Assembly: GCA_017569285.1 (NCBI GenBank)
Contig: CP069419.1
Span: forward strand, 1,674,001-1,738,000
Length of the DNA stretch: 64,000 nt
Origin: Clostridiales bacterium
GTDB lineage: Bacteria; Bacillota; Clostridia; Christensenellales; Aristaeellaceae
Reading direction: 5' to 3'
Within the stretch, counting starts at the first letter, position 1, and every line of letters begins with the position of its first letter. The notes beneath the pieces were generated by a model, which was given only the letters and a program-made list of their open reading frames with translations, did not search any database and had not been told where the DNA came from. The translations under genes were made by a program, and so were the position numbers. This document shows, piece after piece, positions 1 to 9,098 of the stretch.

Positions 1-1
1 C

Positions 2-2806
2 AGGGAAAAGCTGAATACGGCTTCGATCCTCCTTCGGCAGCAGTACCGGATGTTTGATGAGGACGGACACCTGGAGCAGTACCGGGATGTATGGGCGAAG
101 GACAGCGAACTGTTTCACGTGAAACAATTGTGGACAGAAGGACAGGAAGTCCAGCCGGAACAGCTGGATATGCCTTTCTGCCGCATGCCGGGTATCCGGG
201 GGCTGAACCTGATGGAATCCGGCTGGAAATCCCGGTATGAGGAAATCAGGAAGAAGCTGAAGAAGCTGAATGAGGATATTGGAAAACTGATTTTCCCGGA
301 TCCGGAAAGAATCAGCGGGGAATTCAGGAACATGAAGGAATCGCTGGCGGCGCTTCGGAAGATCATCCTGCTGACGATGGAGAATTTTGAACAGGCCAAG
401 CTGAAAATGCGGGTGCTGGATTTCCAGGACCTGGAGCATAAATCCCTGAAAATCCTGCGTTCGGCAGAATACCGGCAGTCGGTTCAGCAGCGCTGGAAGT
501 ATATCTTTGTGGATGAGTGCCAGGATGTATCCGCGGTACAGGATGCGATTATCCAGGCGCTGCTCGGGGATGAAAACAGCCTGTTCATGGTGGGCGATGT
601 CAAACAGAGTATTTACCGGTTCCGCCTGGCGGATCCGATGATCTTTATGCGGCGCTCCCGGGAATACCTGCAGCCAGATACAGAAGGCGACTGCCTTTCC
701 CTTCAGATGAATTTCCGCTCCCGTCCGGAAATCCTGGAAACGGCAAATACCGTTTTTCGCGATGTGATGCGGGAATCCACCGCGGAGATGGATTATACTC
801 CGCAGGAAGAGCTGATTCCCGGCCTTGAGGCGGAAGGAAACTTCCCGGTCATGGTAGACCTGCTGGAGCCGGTGCCGGAAATGGAATATCAGGACACGCT
901 TGCGGAATATATCGCCGGGCGTGCGCGTGAACTCAGGAATGAAGGATTCAATTACCGGGATATGGTTATCCTGATGCAGAAGGTCAGCACGGATGCACCG
1001 AAGCTGGTGGAGGCGCTGGCCGCGCGGAATATTCCGGTGTTCTTTGATGGTGGTGCAGATTTCTATACGCTGGATGAGGTACAGTCTTTCCTACGGCTGC
1101 TGGAACTGCTGCAGAATCCATATCAGGATCTGCCGCTGATTTCATCGCTCCGGAATCCGCCGTTCATGTTCAGTGAAGAGGAACTGGCGGGAGTCCGCCT
1201 GTGCGCTTCCGGCAAGGTGCCTTTCTGGCAGGCGTTTGAGATGTGCGCCGGGAAGGACAGTCCCGTCGGAAAGCGCTGCGCGGCGGCGAAGCAGAAGCTG
1301 GATGAATGGCGGGAACTGTCCAAAGTGACGCCCCTGGGAACGTTCCTGTTCCATCTGGCGGGGGATTCAATGCATTATGCGATGGCCGGCGCTTCACCGG
1401 CCGGGCATACGGCCCAGAAGAATATCCGCCTGCTGTGCATGCAGGCGGATGCGGTTCAGGATGCGGGAATCTATACGATCCGGGATTTCCTTTCCTATGC
1501 AGCGGACCAGGCGTCCGGCGGGGATACGCGCGCGGCGGCGCCGCTGGCGGAAAATGATGACGTGATCCGGATCATGACGATGCACAAGTCCAAAGGCCTG
1601 CAGTTTCCGGTGGTGTTCTGCCTCGGGCTGGACAAGGAGATGAAGGGCCGTCCGGATGCGGCGGTTCTCACGGATGCGGAGCTGGGGATTGCCCTGCGGT
1701 ATAAGGATGCGGATCTGCGGATTTCCAGGAAGACTGCGGCGGATGAAATCTTCAGCTGGAAAAAGGAACGGGAAGAGCGGGCAGAACGGATCCGTCTCCT
1801 GTATGTGGCGATGACCCGCGCACAGCAGCGGATGTTCCTGGCCGGGATTACGGAAGACCGGCTGAACTGGCAGCTGCCGGCAGGTGAGCACCGGATCCAG
1901 TCGGCCCGGGATTTCCTGGACTGGATTGTGCCTGCACTGCGGGATGCGGAAAAATTGTCCACAGGTTGTGCACATCTCACAAACCACTGGAAAATAAGGG
2001 TTTGTGAGGTTAATCAACAGGAAAATGTGGAAAACGCACCGGTTATCCACAGCCTGGAAGAATGGCTTGATTCCTTGCTTTCTCAAACCCCTGTGGATGG
2101 ACTGTGGAAAGAATCGCACGAGGAAGCGGTCAATCCGGACCGGATGATCAAGCGGTCGGTTACCGCAATTATCCGCAAGGCGGAGCAGGAAGCGTTCGGC
2201 CCGGAAGACCAGGAGGAAACGCCGGAAGAAAAGCGGATTCCGGAGAGGTTCTCGCGGGCGCTGAAGAAATATGAAATGAACCGGCTGCCGCCGTTTATGA
2301 CGGTGCCGCCGGAAAAACAGGGCGCCTGGCGCGGAACGGTGACCCACCGCTTCCTTTCACTGGCGGACCTGGAGCGGATCCGGGCGGCCGGTCCGGTACT
2401 GGAGGCGGAAATCATCCGGATGAAGGATGAGATGCGGGCTTCCGGGATTTTCCGGGATGAGGAAGCGGATGTGATCGACGCGGCGGACGTCGCCGGGTTC
2501 TTCTCGTCTGAAATCGGGAAGCGGATGCTGGCCAGCCCGGAGATTCACCGGGAATGGGGCTTCAATCTTTTCCGGGAGGAAGAGAATCTTCTGGTGCAGG
2601 GCGTCATCGACTGTGCGTTCCTGGAAGGCGGGGACTGGATCCTGCTGGATTACAAAACGGACCGGATTGAGGATCCGGAAGCGTTCTGCGATGAATACCG
2701 GCCCCAGCTGGCCTGGTACGCGGCGGCGCTCGAAACGCTCACCGGACGAAAAGTACGTGAAAAATGTCTGTACGCGCTGTCCACCGGTCAGGTTTTTCCG
2801 GTATGA
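2..2806 (+). CDS. addA: AddA, ATP-dependent helicase/nuclease subunit A (5' end missing)
   Basis: The reading frame is open from base 2, so the gene starts outside the window; 934 residues remain. AddA is the helicase-nuclease subunit of AddAB, which resects double-strand breaks for RecA-dependent repair. UvrD-type motifs are visible in order (fragment numbering): VDECQD near 168 (motif II), GDVKQSIYRFR near 197 (III), NFRSRPEI near 236 (IV), MTMHKSKG near 525 (V) and LYVAMTRA near 600 (VI). The C-terminal PD-(D/E)XK nuclease shows GVID near 866 and DYKTD near 882. The Walker A motif is upstream of the window. The segment coded by 1945-2115 has base composition unlike its flanks and carries DnaA-box-like sequences; a parS site lies at 111-126. 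The gene ends before a strong terminator. AddB would be expected upstream. Confidence 0.95.
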   Translation, partial: REKLNTASILLRQQYRMFDEDGHLEQYRDVWAKDSELFHVKQLWTEGQEVQPEQLDMPFCRMPGIRGLNLMESGWKSRYEEIRKKLKKLNEDIGKLIFPDPERISGEFRNMKESLAALRKIILLTMENFEQAKLKMRVLDFQDLEHKSLKILRSAEYRQSVQQRWKYIFVDECQDVSAVQDAIIQALLGDENSLFMVGDVKQSIYRFRLADPMIFMRRSREYLQPDTEGDCLSLQMNFRSRPEILETANTVFRDVMRESTAEMDYTPQEELIPGLEAEGNFPVMVDLLEPVPEMEYQDTLAEYIAGRARELRNEGFNYRDMVILMQKVSTDAPKLVEALAARNIPVFFDGGADFYTLDEVQSFLRLLELLQNPYQDLPLISSLRNPPFMFSEEELAGVRLCASGKVPFWQAFEMCAGKDSPVGKRCAAAKQKLDEWRELSKVTPLGTFLFHLAGDSMHYAMAGASPAGHTAQKNIRLLCMQADAVQDAGIYTIRDFLSYAADQASGGDTRAAAPLAENDDVIRIMTMHKSKGLQFPVVFCLGLDKEMKGRPDAAVLTDAELGIALRYKDADLRISRKTAADEIFSWKKEREERAERIRLLYVAMTRAQQRMFLAGITEDRLNWQLPAGEHRIQSARDFLDWIVPALRDAEKLSTGCAHLTNHWKIRVCEVNQQENVENAPVIHSLEEWLDSLLSQTPVDGLWKESHEEAVNPDRMIKRSVTAIIRKAEQEAFGPEDQEETPEEKRIPERFSRALKKYEMNRLPPFMTVPPEKQGAWRGTVTHRFLSLADLERIRAAGPVLEAEIIRMKDEMRASGIFRDEEADVIDAADVAGFFSSEIGKRMLASPEIHREWGFNLFREEENLLVQGVIDCAFLEGGDWILLDYKTDRIEDPEAFCDEYRPQLAWYAAALETLTGRKVREKCLYALSTGQVFPV
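111..126. promoter_or_regulatory. parS: parS centromere site (ParB/Spo0J binding)
   Basis: TGTTTCACGTGAAACA is a perfect 16-bp palindrome and matches the conserved bacterial parS consensus TGTTNCACGTGAAACA exactly. It lies inside addA and is read there as codons for LFHVKQ. In most bacteria with ParABS, parS sites cluster near the replication origin and nucleate ParB and SMC loading. Function is inferred from the exact match; no parA or parB is in the window. Confidence 0.85.
1955..2111. promoter_or_regulatory. Cluster of DnaA-box-like sequences inside addA
   Basis: Five 9-mers match or nearly match TTATCCACA: TTGTCCACA (1955-1963), TTGTGCACA (1966-1974), TTATCCACA (2043-2051, perfect), and on the other strand TGTGGATGG (2092-2100) and TGTGGAAAG (2103-2111). 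The surrounding 150 bp is more AT-rich than the rest of addA. Binding by DnaA is an inference. Confidence 0.45.
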
Positions 2807-2873
2807 TGCAAAAACGGGGTTTCGTTTATCAAAACCGGGCATGTTTCTGACCCGAAAATCACAATCCAAAGGA

Positions 2874-2908
2874 ACTCCTCCCTCCGGGTATCCGGAAGGA
2901 GGAGTTTT
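2874..2908 (+). terminator. Intrinsic terminator of addA
   Basis: ACTCCTCC (2874-2881) pairs with GGAGGAGT (2898-2905), with an inner CCGG/CCGG pair, and is followed by TTTT. It sits 68 bp after the addA stop codon. Confidence 0.8.
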
Positions 2909-3021
2909 CCACAGCGCGCAAACGCTTGATTTATAAGGGATCAAAGATTTCCAGATCCTGAAAGCAAGAAAATACAAGGGTTTCAGAAACCCACAGCCTT
3001 TTGTGGAAATCCGTGAACGGA

Positions 3022-3041
3022 TGTGGATAACCTGTGGATAA
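3022..3041. promoter_or_regulatory. Two perfect DnaA boxes in tandem
   Basis: TGTGGATAA occurs at 3022-3030 and again at 3033-3041. Each is the exact reverse complement of TTATCCACA. They start 11 bp apart, about one helical turn. They lie between the addA terminator and the end of the convergent hydrolase gene, so they are not an obvious promoter operator. Confidence 0.6.
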
Positions 3042-3068
3042 CGGTGGAAAACATTGAATATCAACAGG

Positions 3069-3992
3069 TCAAACCTCATCCTCGCTGTTTTCGGAAAGGC
3101 CGGGAATCGGCAGGTCGCTTTCGGAGAACGGATTGTCCCCGTCCAGTTCCGGATCCAGGAAATCCGAAGCCGTTTCGTTTTCCGGTTCACCGTCCTCGTT
3201 TTCGCCGTTTTCGGCCTTTGCCGGGGTGTCTGTAATCCGGATCGGTGTCACATTCAGGTAGCCTTCATCGTCCGTCTCAATGCGGAGGGTATCGCCGTAC
3301 AACGGCATGGCGATTACTTCCGTATCCCGGCTGGACGCGGTCCGCGCGTATTCCAGCGCGACGTCCGCCCGGTGGAAGTAGTGCATCGGCACGAGGATCT
3401 GCGGTTTGACGCTCATGATGAAGTAGTTGGCGCCGGCTTCGTACATCGCGCCCTGCCGGGGATCCACCGGGAAAAAGGCGATATCGATGTCCTGCCCGCT
3501 GATCGTGGAGACCACTTTGCGGAATTCCGCGTCGGCTTCCTCGATATCCTGCATGGAGGATTCCTCCCGCCAGTGCCAGAAGTTGAGGTCCCCGGCGTGG
3601 AAAACGCGCAGGCCGTTGAAATCGACCAGGAAACTCACGCCCAGGTCGGTGGAGTCATAGGCGGTGACGTCCACACCCGGTACGGGAGAATAGGTATCCC
3701 CGGGGGCCATGCGCTTGCCGCGCGTGCCGACCGGCATGTCGGAAGAAACGATATAGGAGACGTTGGTCAGGTCTTTCCAGGTAAATACGATGGGATCCAG
3801 GTGATCGATGTGCTCGTGGCTGATAAACACCACAACGTTCGGAAAGGAGCGGATCTGTTCCTCGCTCAGCTGCCGGTCTTCAGTCAGCTCCATGTCCTCT
3901 CCGCGCCAGTAATCAAATACCAGCAGGGTATCGCCGCTCGCGACGGAGAAACCGCTGTGGTAATAATGCACGATCGTATATCGGGTACTCAA
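3069..3992 (-). CDS. MBL-fold metallo-hydrolase
   Basis: Metallo-beta-lactamase superfamily hydrolase of about 307 residues. The zinc motif HEHIDH and the downstream HAGD motif are both present, as is a late PMHYFH that could supply a further metal-binding His. No signal peptide is visible, so it is probably cytoplasmic. The C-terminal 50 residues are strongly acidic and low in complexity (E, D, N, S), which is not part of the fold. The chosen start is TTG at 3992-3990, because GGAGGTGG lies eight bases upstream; an ATG farther upstream at 4010 overlaps that ribosome site and is less likely. The substrate cannot be named from sequence. It is transcribed from a strong sigma-A-type promoter at 4124-4152. 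Confidence 0.8.
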   Translation of the reverse strand: MSTRYTIVHYYHSGFSVASGDTLLVFDYWRGEDMELTEDRQLSEEQIRSFPNVVVFISHEHIDHLDPIVFTWKDLTNVSYIVSSDMPVGTRGKRMAPGDTYSPVPGVDVTAYDSTDLGVSFLVDFNGLRVFHAGDLNFWHWREESSMQDIEEADAEFRKVVSTISGQDIDIAFFPVDPRQGAMYEAGANYFIMSVKPQILVPMHYFHRADVALEYARTASSRDTEVIAMPLYGDTLRIETDDEGYLNVTPIRITDTPAKAENGENEDGEPENETASDFLDPELDGDNPFSESDLPIPGLSENSEDEV

Positions 3993-4123
3993 AAAAACTG
4001 CCACCTCCATGGCCGGAAGGCGTTGGCGGGACGACCGCAAAAACGCCTGTCATCATGAAAAACACCGGAATATCTATCATGAAGCCGCCCGGAAGAAAGG
4101 CAGCGGAAACAAATGTTTGATGT

Positions 4124-4152
4124 ATCATATCATAAATGCAACAAATTGTCAA
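4124..4152 (-). promoter_or_regulatory. Promoter of the MBL-fold hydrolase gene
   Basis: On the minus strand TTGACA (4152-4147), a 17-bp spacer and TATGAT (4129-4124) form a near-consensus sigma-A promoter. Confidence 0.8.
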
Positions 4153-4277
4153 TATTTTTGGGACGGAATTGTCACATCATCACCATTTTAGACATAAATT
4201 CCGGCCCAAAAGGACATCAAATTCCCACAAAACGGAAATAATCAGCTAAAAACAGGTTGTGATCCGCCACCTGGAAC

Positions 4278-4308
4278 AAAAAAGCAGGCAGCCTTCCGGC
4301 TGCCTGCT
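4278..4308 (-). terminator. Intrinsic terminator of the isomerase-family gene
   Basis: AGCAGGCAGCC (4283-4293) and GGCTGCCTGCT (4298-4308) form an 11-bp perfect stem with a 4-nt loop. On the minus strand it is followed by TTTTTT. Confidence 0.9.
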
Positions 4309-4321
4309 GACGGGTCATGGA

Positions 4322-5806
4322 TTATGCCCAGGGGTTCTCCGTGGGATACGGCAGGTTCGCGGGCTGGTTCCACGCGATGTCCTTCACGCCCAGGTACTTG
4401 AATACTTCGAACAGGAGCTTTCCGCAGTGCGCGAACGCGACGGCGCCGTGGTGCGGATAGCGCTTCTGGACCAGCACATGGCGGTAGAAGCGGCCCATTT
4501 CCTTGATGGCGAACACGCCGATGCCGCCGAAGGACTGGGTGGCTACGGGCAGCACTTCGCCCTCAGCCAGGTAGGCGCGGACTTCGCCTTCGCTGTCGCA
4601 CTGCAGGCGGTAGAAGGTGATCGGGCCGGCCGCGATGTCGCCTTCCAGCGTGCCGCGGGTGAAGTCCGGTTCGCTTCCTTCGGGCTCCAGCAGGCGGTGC
4701 TGGATCAGCTGGTACTTGACCGCGCGGTCCGCGCACATCTTGCAGCTCGGGGTGTTGCCGCAGTGGAAGCCCATGAAGGTGTCATGCAGCTTGTAGTCGT
4801 ACTTGCCCTTGATGTCGGCGTCGTAGATGTACTCCGGCACAGAGTTGTTGATGTCCAGCAGGGTGACCGCGTCGCCGGTCAGGCAGGCGCCGATGTATTC
4901 GCTCAGCGCGCCGTAGATGTCCACTTCGCAGGAGACCGGGATGCCGCGGGAAGCCAGGCGGCTGTTCACGTAGCAGGGCTCAAAACCGAACTGGGACGGG
5001 AACGCGGGCCAGCACTTGTCGGCAAAGGCCACGTATTTCCGGGCACCCTTGTGGGCTTCCGCCCAGTCGAGCAGGGTCAGTTCGAACTGCGCCATGCGCT
5101 CGCTCATGTCGGGATAGTACTTGCCTTCGCCCATTTCCTTGGCCATGTCTGCGCACACGGCGGGAATGCGGGGATCTCCGGCATGCTCTTTGTAGCTCAC
5201 CAGCAGGTCGAGCTCGCTGTTTTCCTCGATTTCGATGCCCAGCTCATACAGGCCCTTGATGGGGGCGTTGCAGGCAAAGAAGTCCTGGGGCCGGGGTCCG
5301 AAGGTGATGATCTTCAGGTTCTTCAGGCCGACGATCACGCGGGCGATCGGGAAGAACTCCTCAATCTTGTCCGCCAGCTCGGCGGCGTTGCCCACGGGAT
5401 ATTCCGGAATGTAGCCCTTCAGGTGCCGCATGCCGAGGTTGTAGGAGCAGTTCAGCATACCGCAGTACGCGTCGCCGCGGCCGTTGATCATGTCTCCGTC
5501 GCCTTCGGCGGCAGCCACGAACATCACGGGTCCGTCAAACTTGGCGGCGATCAGGGTTTCAGGCGTTTCAGGACCGAAGTTTCCGAGGAACACGCAGGCG
5601 GCGTTGCAGCCTTCCTTGTTCAGTTCTTCCACGGCGGCCAGCATGTCCTTCTCGCTCTCAACGGTCTTCTTGATTTCAACAAAATTCAGCTTTTTCTCCG
5701 CGAGCTTGGCGGCGATGTTGGCGCGGCGCTTTTCGCTCAGGGAGATCGGGAAACAGTCGCGGGATACGGCGACCAGGCCCAGCTTAATGACAGGGATGTT
5801 TTCCAT
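4322..5806 (-). CDS. L-fucose/L-arabinose isomerase family protein
   Basis: Protein of 494 residues with the overall character of the fucose/arabinose isomerase superfamily: an N-terminal Rossmann-like half (VFLGNFGPETPE), a central region rich in conserved acids, and a C-terminal half with HGAVAFAHCG. Such enzymes interconvert aldoses and ketoses with a divalent metal. The substrate cannot be assigned. The start is ATG at 5806 with GGAGG a few bases upstream. It is a single-gene unit with its own promoter (5871-5899) and a strong terminator. Its promoter is back to back with that of gap. No sugar transporter or kinase gene adjoins it, so the pathway stays open. Confidence 0.7.
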   Translation of the reverse strand: MENIPVIKLGLVAVSRDCFPISLSEKRRANIAAKLAEKKLNFVEIKKTVESEKDMLAAVEELNKEGCNAACVFLGNFGPETPETLIAAKFDGPVMFVAAAEGDGDMINGRGDAYCGMLNCSYNLGMRHLKGYIPEYPVGNAAELADKIEEFFPIARVIVGLKNLKIITFGPRPQDFFACNAPIKGLYELGIEIEENSELDLLVSYKEHAGDPRIPAVCADMAKEMGEGKYYPDMSERMAQFELTLLDWAEAHKGARKYVAFADKCWPAFPSQFGFEPCYVNSRLASRGIPVSCEVDIYGALSEYIGACLTGDAVTLLDINNSVPEYIYDADIKGKYDYKLHDTFMGFHCGNTPSCKMCADRAVKYQLIQHRLLEPEGSEPDFTRGTLEGDIAAGPITFYRLQCDSEGEVRAYLAEGEVLPVATQSFGGIGVFAIKEMGRFYRHVLVQKRYPHHGAVAFAHCGKLLFEVFKYLGVKDIAWNQPANLPYPTENPWA

Positions 5807-5870
5807 CAGGGTTACCTCCTTAAATTAAATGAATGCGTAACAAAATTGTACGAACTTGCCTCGTCTTGTT

Positions 5871-5899
5871 AGCATAGCATTATTAAAGAAGGAAGTCAA
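5871..5899 (-). promoter_or_regulatory. Promoter of the isomerase-family gene
   Basis: TTGACT (5899-5894), 17-bp spacer and TATGCT (5876-5871) on the minus strand, divergent from the gap promoter. Confidence 0.75.
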
Positions 5900-5922
5900 T
5901 AATTCACAGTCCAAAAAAACAG

Positions 5923-5951
5923 TTGCAAAAGCGTGTAAAAAAAGGTAGAAT
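5923..5951 (+). promoter_or_regulatory. Promoter of gap
   Basis: TTGCAA (5923-5928), 17-bp spacer and TAGAAT (5946-5951), about 50 bp before the gap start codon. Confidence 0.75.
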
Positions 5952-6001
5952 AGCCGGTGGAACTGATTTTAATCAACCAATGTTTAAGGAGGTTTTTTCC
6001 A

Positions 6002-7033
6002 ATGGCAGTGAAAGTTGCGATTAATGGTTTCGGCCGGATCGGTCGTCTCGCGTTCCGTCAGATGTTCGGCGCGCCCGGGTATGAAGTGGTCGCTATCAAC
6101 GACCTGACCAGCCCTGCGATGCTGGCTCACCTGCTCAAGTACGATACCGCCCAGAAGGGTTACTGCGGCGTGATCGGCGAGAACAAGCACACCGTCGAAG
6201 CGACTGAGAATTCCATCATCGTGGACGGTAAAGAGATCACCATCTACGCGATCAAGGACGCGAAAGAGTGCCCCTGGGGCGAGCTGGGCGTGGACGTCGT
6301 GCTCGAGTGCACCGGCTTCTACACCTCCAAGGAAAAGAGCATGGCTCATATCGAAGCCGGCGCCAAGAAGGTTGTTATCTCCGCGCCTGCCGGAAATGAC
6401 CTGCCCACCATCGTTTACAACGTCAACCACAACACCCTGAAGCCCGAAGACCAGGTCATCTCCGCTGCCAGCTGCACCACCAACTGCCTGGCGCCCATGA
6501 CCAAGGCCCTGAATGATGCCTTCCCGATCCAGGCTGGTATCATGACCACCGTTCACGCCTACACCGGCGACCAGATGATCCTGGACGGCCCGCACCGCAA
6601 GGGTGACCTGCAGCGTGCCCGTGCCGGCGCCGCCAACATCGTTCCCAACAGCACCGGCGCTGCCAAGGCCATCGGCCTGGTTATCCCCGAGCTGAATGGT
6701 AAGCTGATCGGCTCCGCCCAGCGCGTTCCGGTTCCCACCGGCTCCACCACGATCCTCGTGGCCGTCGTGAAGGGCAAGGACGTGACCAAGGAAGCGATCA
6801 ACGCCGCCATGAAGGCCCAGGCTTCTGAGTCCTTCGGCTACACCACCGAGAAACTGGTTTCCTCCGATATTATCGGCATGACCTACGGCTCCCTGTTCGA
6901 TGCCAACCAGACCATGGTCAACAAGATCGACGACGACACCTATCAGGTGCAGGTCGTGTCCTGGTATGACAACGAGAACAGCTACACCAGCCAGATGGTC
7001 CGTACCATCAAGTACTTCGCGGAACTGAAGTAA
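6002..7033 (+). CDS. gap: Glyceraldehyde-3-phosphate dehydrogenase
   Basis: Cytoplasmic glycolytic enzyme that oxidises glyceraldehyde 3-phosphate to 1,3-bisphosphoglycerate using NAD and phosphate. It has 343 residues, a normal length. GFGRIGR near residue 8 is the NAD-binding loop, and SCTTNC near residue 158 carries the catalytic cysteine. SWYDNE near the C-terminus is the usual family signature. The start is ATG at 6002 with AAGGAGG at 5986-5992; a longer frame from 5957 would place that ribosome site inside the gene. Codon choice is strongly biased (GGC, AAG, ATC), as expected for a highly expressed gene. It stands alone, between its own promoter and a terminator at 7146-7180; pgk and tpi are not adjacent. 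Confidence 0.98.
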   Translation: MAVKVAINGFGRIGRLAFRQMFGAPGYEVVAINDLTSPAMLAHLLKYDTAQKGYCGVIGENKHTVEATENSIIVDGKEITIYAIKDAKECPWGELGVDVVLECTGFYTSKEKSMAHIEAGAKKVVISAPAGNDLPTIVYNVNHNTLKPEDQVISAASCTTNCLAPMTKALNDAFPIQAGIMTTVHAYTGDQMILDGPHRKGDLQRARAGAANIVPNSTGAAKAIGLVIPELNGKLIGSAQRVPVPTGSTTILVAVVKGKDVTKEAINAAMKAQASESFGYTTEKLVSSDIIGMTYGSLFDANQTMVNKIDDDTYQVQVVSWYDNENSYTSQMVRTIKYFAELK

Positions 7034-7060
7034 TCCTGAAGGATTACATCAGTTCCCCGT

Positions 7061-7134
7061 GCTACAGGAGCCCGCGACTGGCGAGCGCAAAGCGCAAAGA
7101 CAGAGCGGCTGCGACGATCGCACGCGGAAGTAGC
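7061..7134. repeat. Structured intergenic element, copy 1
   Basis: GCTAC (7061-7065) pairs with GTAGC (7130-7134) and CCGCG (7072-7076) with CGCGG (7123-7127). The core at 7074-7107 (GCGACTGGCGAGC, then AAAGACAGAGC) closely matches 11046-11079 in the second copy after the ABC exporter. It could be a small RNA, a 3'-UTR element or a dispersed repeat; the sequence does not decide. Confidence 0.5.
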
Positions 7135-7145
7135 TAAGTGTACAG

Positions 7146-7180
7146 TGCCCGCTTTCGGAGAACCGGAAGCGGGCATTTTC
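7146..7180 (+). terminator. Terminator after gap
   Basis: TGCCCGCTTTCGG (7146-7158) pairs with CCGGAAGCGGGCA (7163-7175), followed by TTTTC. Confidence 0.85.
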
Positions 7181-7259
7181 TATGCCTGTTTGGGGAAATC
7201 AGTAGAAAAGGGACAGCCGTGTCCCCCGATTGATACTGAATACAGAGGAGTGAACCCCT

Positions 7260-9098
7260 ATGCAGACGAATGAAACCCGGCCGGAGGAGAAGCGGCCGGG
7301 CCGCGGAAAGCTGATCATGCACTTCCTGAAGGGAAGCAAGGCTTTCTTTATCATGGCGATGGCCTGCGCGGCCATTTCCGCCCTGGCGGATATGGTCACC
7401 CCGCAGATCATCCGGATTACCGTGGACCAGGTCCTGGGCGGAATGAGCACGGAGACGCTCAGCCCGCTGGCCGCGGGATTCCTGGATTTCCTGGGAGGCC
7501 CGGAAAAGATCCGGACGTCCCTCTGGATCATGGCGCTGGCCGTGGTGGCAGTTGCAGTCGTCAAATGCCTTACTCAGTACGGCTTCCGCGTGACCAACAC
7601 CAAGGGCAGTGAAACGCTGGCGAAAACCATGCGTGATGAACTGTTCCGCCACATTGAACGCCTGCCGTTCCAGTGGCATATGCAGAACCATACCGGGGAT
7701 ATCATCCAGCGGTGTACCAGTGATATTGACACCACCCGGAACTTTATCTCCGAGCAGATGACCGGCCTGATCCGGATTTTGATCCTGCTGGTGATGAGCA
7801 TCGTATTCATGCTGGGCATGAATCCCCTCCTCACCCTGATTGCCATGATCCCGCTGCCGGTGATCATCTGGTATTCCCTGTATTTCCACCGCAAATTCCG
7901 AAAGGGATTTACGGAGTGCGACGAAAACGAAGGCAAGCTCTCCGCCATGGCGCAGGAGAACCTCACCGGCGTGCGTGTGGTACGCGCCTTCGGGCGGGAG
8001 CGCTATGAGAAGGACCGCTTTGAAAAGCAGAACAATTACTATGCTTCCCTGTGGGTGAAGCTGGGACGCCTCATGGCCTTCTTCTGGTCCTCAGCGGATA
8101 TCCTGTCTTTCGTGCAGGTCCTGCTGGTGCTTGTGTTCGGCGTGGTGTTCTGCCTGCGCGGCAACATCACCAGCGGCGAGTATATCGCCTTCCTGAGCTA
8201 TAACGGCATGCTCATCTGGCCGGTGCGCCAGCTGGGCCGGATGCTCAGCGAAATGTCCAAGGCCGGCGTCGGTGTGGACCGTATCGGCTATATCATGGAC
8301 GCGGAAGAGGAAAAGGACGTGCCGGACGCGGTGGAACCGCCCATGACCGGCGATATCCGCTTCGAGCATGTCTCCTTCGCCTATGAAGGCGCGCCGGAAA
8401 TGCTCCATGATATCGACCTGACCATTCCCGCCGGTACCACCCTGGGCATCCTCGGCGGCACCGGTTCCGGCAAGAGCACCATGATGTACCTGCTGGACCG
8501 CCTGTATCCGCTGCCCGAAAGCGGCGGCCGGATCACCATCGGCGGTGTGGATATCGCGAAAATCCGCCTGGACCACCTGCGCAGCCATATCGGTATCGTG
8601 CTGCAGGAGCCGTTCCTGTTCTCCCGCACCCTGCGGGAAAACCTGTCCATCACCTCGGCGGAGATGAACGAGGAAGAGCTCCACGCGGCCGCAAAGGCCG
8701 CCTGCCTGGAGGAAACCGTGGCCGGCTTTACCAAGGGCTATGAGACCTTTGTCGGCGAGCGCGGCGTTACGCTGTCCGGCGGCCAGAAGCAGCGGGCGGC
8801 GATTGCCCGCATGCTCACGCAGAAGGCGCCCATCATGATTTTCGACGACTCCCTGAGCGCGGTGGATACTGAAACCGACGCGAAGATCCGCCGTGCCCTG
8901 GAAAAGAAGTTCGGCACGGCCACCATCATCCTGATTTCCCATCGGATTACCACACTGAACAAGGCGGATATGGTCCTGGTCCTGGACCACGGCCGGATCA
9001 GCCAGCTGGGAACCCCGGAGGAACTGAAGAACCAGCCCGGCCTGTATCAGGAGATCAACAAGATCCAGGCCCTGAGCACAGAGGAGGTGCAGGCGTAA
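7260..9098 (+). CDS. ABC exporter half-transporter, subunit 1 (degenerate Walker B)
   Basis: Fused membrane and ATPase protein of 612 residues, the type I exporter fold. The first 330 residues hold six predicted membrane segments. The ATPase domain shows GGTGSGKST near 398, canonical LSGGQ near 505 and Walker B ending FDDSLSAVD near 527. Asp replaces the usual catalytic Glu there, which marks the degenerate half of a heterodimer. The partner gene starts in the overlapping TAATG at 9096-9100 and carries the complementary pattern. Together they resemble BmrC/BmrD, LmrC/LmrD or TM287/TM288 exporters of drugs or lipophilic compounds. The cargo is unknown. The start is ATG at 7260 after a GAGGAG ribosome site. 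Confidence 0.93.
   Translation: MQTNETRPEEKRPGRGKLIMHFLKGSKAFFIMAMACAAISALADMVTPQIIRITVDQVLGGMSTETLSPLAAGFLDFLGGPEKIRTSLWIMALAVVAVAVVKCLTQYGFRVTNTKGSETLAKTMRDELFRHIERLPFQWHMQNHTGDIIQRCTSDIDTTRNFISEQMTGLIRILILLVMSIVFMLGMNPLLTLIAMIPLPVIIWYSLYFHRKFRKGFTECDENEGKLSAMAQENLTGVRVVRAFGRERYEKDRFEKQNNYYASLWVKLGRLMAFFWSSADILSFVQVLLVLVFGVVFCLRGNITSGEYIAFLSYNGMLIWPVRQLGRMLSEMSKAGVGVDRIGYIMDAEEEKDVPDAVEPPMTGDIRFEHVSFAYEGAPEMLHDIDLTIPAGTTLGILGGTGSGKSTMMYLLDRLYPLPESGGRITIGGVDIAKIRLDHLRSHIGIVLQEPFLFSRTLRENLSITSAEMNEEELHAAAKAACLEETVAGFTKGYETFVGERGVTLSGGQKQRAAIARMLTQKAPIMIFDDSLSAVDTETDAKIRRALEKKFGTATIILISHRITTLNKADMVLVLDHGRISQLGTPEELKNQPGLYQEINKIQALSTEEVQA

Larger units (their letters stand above)
3993..4321. 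other. Intergenic region between hydrolase and isomerase genes
   Basis: This 329-bp gap holds the hydrolase promoter (4124-4152) with a 130-nt leader, and the isomerase terminator (4278-4308). The stretch 4153-4277 has an imperfect inverted repeat around GGAATT but no open reading frame that I can support. Confidence 0.6.

Noticed and set aside
4259-5872. 537-residue open frame antisense to the isomerase-family gene
   Set aside because: It runs through the isomerase terminator and promoter and has no recognisable domain.
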